The position numbers were made by a program, and so were the translations under genes. A stretch of DNA of 6,640 bases from Candidatus Woesearchaeota archaeon (GTDB lineage Archaea; Nanobdellota; Nanobdellia; Woesearchaeales; ARS49), in NCBI GenBank assembly GCA_016203265.1, contig JACQNB010000088.1:1-6640 (forward strand), given 5' to 3'. Shown piece by piece: positions 5,593 to 6,640 of this stretch (positions are counted from its first letter, which is position 1; the number at the start of each line of letters is the position of its first letter). Below the pieces are notes generated by a model. It did no database searches. It had not been told where the DNA came from and worked only from the letters and a program-made list of their open reading frames with translations.

Positions 5593-5611
5593 GAGAGAAA
5601 TAACTTCTCTC
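5593..5611 (-). promoter_or_regulatory. Perfect 7-bp hairpin in the rps15 leader
   Basis: GAGAGAA/TTCTCTC form a perfect stem with a 5-nt loop, about 22 nt upstream of the Shine-Dalgarno. A CGAG near the predicted transcript start (5644-5647) could pair with a CTCG after the hairpin (5583-5586) and close a larger fold; this is weaker. Many ribosomal proteins bind their own leaders, including bacterial S15. Whether this one does is inference. Confidence 0.4.
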
Positions 5612-5670
5612 CCGTATGCCTGAGTCTTGCAACCCCTGCATCGCTCGATACGCTCGTTTCCGACGGGGTG

Positions 5671-5686
5671 TTTAAAAAGGTTTCTA
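5671..5686 (-). promoter_or_regulatory. BRE/TATA promoter of rps15
   Basis: On the minus strand GTAGAAACC is followed by TTTTTAAA (5671-5678), a good BRE plus TATA. It starts 5 nt past the tRNA-Gln 3' end. The predicted start near 5649 gives rps15 a leader of about 92 nt. The T-run could also act as terminator for the tRNA transcript. Confidence 0.55.
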
Positions 5687-5690
5687 CGGA

Positions 5691-5764
5691 TAGCCCCGGG
5701 CGGATTCGAACCGCCGTCTACGGGTCCAGAGCCCGTCATTCTTGACCAGCTAAACTACGGAGCT
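5691..5764 (-). tRNA. tRNA-Gln (anticodon CUG)
   Basis: A full 74-nt cloverleaf folds. The acceptor is AGCTCCG/CGGGGCT (one G-U), with discriminator A73 and CCA not encoded. D-stem GTTT/GAAT contains two G-U pairs, and its loop has A14, G15, G18-G19 and A21. The anticodon stem ACGGG/CCCGT holds loop CTCTGGA with U33 and anticodon CUG, reading CAG. The variable loop is 4 nt (AGAC), and the T-arm is GGCGG-TTCGAAT-CCGCC. There is no intron. Base 26 is G, the Trm1 target. Its first 15 bases overlap the 3' end of the LAGLIDADG gene. There is no TATA element at the usual distance from its 5' end. It may use elements inside that gene or be cut from its transcript. Confidence 0.95.
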
Positions 5765-6397
5765 TAATTTGCGGATTCTCATCAGATGCTTCTGATTGCG
5801 GAATCCGATTTCGTTGCAATAGCGTGTTATAGCCGATTTACGGGTTATAAAAACATTCCTATGGATCGGCTTGCTGCACGGAATGCCTAATTTCTGCAAA
5901 CTTGGTATGACTTCATCACGAAGAGCTGGAATTGCCGAACTGAAGCTTATCCGGAGAAGATGCGGATCTTTATTCGATAATCGGTATACTGAGCCATCAG
6001 TATCAAAAAGTCCGCGCAGACAGGCTCGAAGATAGGTCTCATTCTCCAATATCCAAGTAGGCATCCGAACTTGATTTGCTTTCTTGTTCCCGGGAAAGAC
6101 GCCAACGCTCATGAGAGCATTGACTGCCTCAAGTCTGTCGAGGCATACGTAGAAGCAACGCTTTTTGAATTCACCCCAACGCGGTTTTGTCCCAAAAACA
6201 CGGCGCATTAATGCGAAAATGTATTCTGCATATGCGCGTTCATCCGCATAACTACTAGCAATACGAATCGAATAAATGGAGTGTTTGTGATTCACGTAGA
6301 CGCTTCCATCACCGAGAAGAATTCCAATAAATTCGGCGAGTTCTTCTGATTTGGTCAGCGGATGAACGGGCTTTGTTTTCCCTCGAGAATGAAGCAT
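5750..6397 (-). CDS. LAGLIDADG homing endonuclease, free-standing, 3' end inside tRNA-Gln
   Basis: The predicted 215-aa protein has two LAGLIDADG helices: EFIGILLGDG (22-31, acidic D30) and LRGLFDTDG (127-135, acidic D134). It is thus a monomeric two-motif enzyme able to cut a long, asymmetric DNA site. The region PTWILENETYLRACLRGLFDTD (113-134) and the ending IGFRNQKHL are typical of archaeal intron/intein-type endonucleases. The frame extends to an ATG at 6460, but the TATA element at 6418-6425 gives a leaderless start at ATG 6397 (ATG 6403 is the other candidate). The last codons and TAG stop lie in tRNA-Gln. No intron or intein surrounds it. It looks richer in A+T: two sampled 60-base lines have 38% and 47% G+C, against 67% in single lines of the XPD and dehydrogenase genes. 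That suggests transfer. Both catalytic acids are present, so it may be active. Confidence 0.9.
   Translation of the reverse strand: MLHSRGKTKPVHPLTKSEELAEFIGILLGDGSVYVNHKHSIYSIRIASSYADERAYAEYIFALMRRVFGTKPRWGEFKKRCFYVCLDRLEAVNALMSVGVFPGNKKANQVRMPTWILENETYLRACLRGLFDTDGSVYRLSNKDPHLLRISFSSAIPALRDEVIPSLQKLGIPCSKPIHRNVFITRKSAITRYCNEIGFRNQKHLMRIRKLSSVV
5826..5853 (-). promoter_or_regulatory. Possible TATA elements for tRNA-Gln inside the endonuclease gene
   Basis: On the minus strand TTTTTATAA (5846-5853) and CTATAAC (5826-5832) lie in the endonuclease coding region. They predict starts near 5823 and 5803, leaving tRNA 5' leaders of about 58 and 38 nt for RNase P to remove. They may be chance A/T strings in an A+T-rich gene. 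Confidence 0.3.
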
Positions 6398-6417
6398 CAC
6401 CATGAGAATCTTGGAAG

Positions 6418-6427
6418 CATTTAAAAA
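6418..6427. promoter_or_regulatory. Shared TATA element of the endonuclease and methyltransferase genes
   Basis: The near-symmetric string ATTTAAAAA lies between two divergent genes. Read on the minus strand (TTTAAATG, centre about 6421.5) it is 24-25 nt before ATG 6397 of the endonuclease. Read on the plus strand (TTTAAAAA, centre about 6423.5) it predicts a start near 6449, about 10 nt before ATG 6459. No second TATA element is seen in the 61-nt gap, so one box may serve both directions. Confidence 0.45.
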
Positions 6428-6458
6428 CCCTATCCGAACAAGTCTAGTGGGGAATGAC

Positions 6459-6640
6459 ATGTTATCAAGAGAACAGCAGGCACAGGAAAACGAATACGCG
6501 TTTCCCTATCACTATCTTGATCTCGCGCGCAAAGAAATCGCGATTCTAGAATGTTTTGACGCGAAATACCGCTGGAAGCGCGCGATTGAGTTTTTCCAGA
6601 TCACGCCCAAGATAAAACTCCTTGACGCCGGCTGCGGCGA
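6459..6640 (+). CDS. Class I SAM-dependent methyltransferase, N-terminal part (cut by window edge)
   Basis: Sixty codons are present before the edge. The protein starts MLSREQQAQENEYAFPYHYL, has an amphipathic helical stretch, and ends LLDAGCG (54-60). That is motif I, the glycine-rich SAM-binding loop after the first beta strand of class I methyltransferases. The FPYHYLDL segment before it is the kind of N-terminal piece seen in archaeal members of the Methyltransf_11/25 group. Substrate cannot be told. A GTG at 6447 in the same frame, 24 nt after the TATA centre, is an alternative leaderless start that would add four residues. ATG 6459 is chosen as the more usual codon. Confidence 0.82.
   Translation, partial: MLSREQQAQENEYAFPYHYLDLARKEIAILECFDAKYRWKRAIEFFQITPKIKLLDAGCG

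Noticed and set aside
5765..6460. A tRNA-derived attachment site or direct repeat flanking the endonuclease gene
   Set aside because: I looked for a second copy of the tRNA-Gln 5' sequence near the endonuclease start and saw none. There is no integrase either.
1..6640. CRISPR array or insertion sequence
   Set aside because: No regularly spaced repeats and no transposase or terminal inverted repeats were seen.

Overview
This looks like chromosomal DNA of an archaeon. Four things point that way: an archaeal-type Trm1 tRNA methyltransferase, an XPD/Rad3-family helicase with the iron-sulfur cysteine pattern, a long (151 aa) archaeal uS15 ribosomal protein, and a tRNA-Gln whose CCA end is not encoded. 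Promoters support this: most genes have an A/T-only TATA element centred about 25-27 nt before the start codon, as expected for leaderless archaeal transcripts. A DPANN or small euryarchaeal lineage is possible, but the sequence alone does not fix it.

Layout. (1) Positions 1-3699 are all minus strand: the N-terminus of a membrane or secreted protein cut by the left edge (99 to 1), trm1 (1243-140), a small very acidic protein (1626-1363), a roughly 200-nt gap with three stem-loops, and the XPD-like helicase (3699-1834). (2) Positions 3700-3915 are a divergent control region with three TATA elements, repeated ATTTCC motifs and a hairpin. One of the strongest promoters has no obvious gene at its expected start point. 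(3) A 98-aa winged-helix protein (3916-4212) and an extended short-chain dehydrogenase (4252-5088) run on the plus strand. (4) rps15 (5557-5102), tRNA-Gln(CUG) (5764-5691) and a LAGLIDADG homing endonuclease (6397-5750) run on the minus strand. (5) A class I SAM methyltransferase starts at 6459 on the plus strand and is cut by the right edge.

How they relate. The core is informational: tRNA modification, DNA helicase, ribosomal protein and tRNA. The tRNA-Gln has G at position 26, the base Trm1 methylates, so it is a plausible substrate. The LAGLIDADG gene is the accessory element. It is visibly richer in A+T than its neighbours, no intron or intein surrounds it, and its last five codons plus stop codon lie inside or at the 5' edge of the tRNA-Gln gene. 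The stop TAG is tRNA bases 13-15. This endonuclease-tRNA junction is the most unusual arrangement in the window. Next come the untranslated structured stretches at 3771-3870 and 1660-1833, and the leader of rps15, which unlike its neighbours has a hairpin and a Shine-Dalgarno site.
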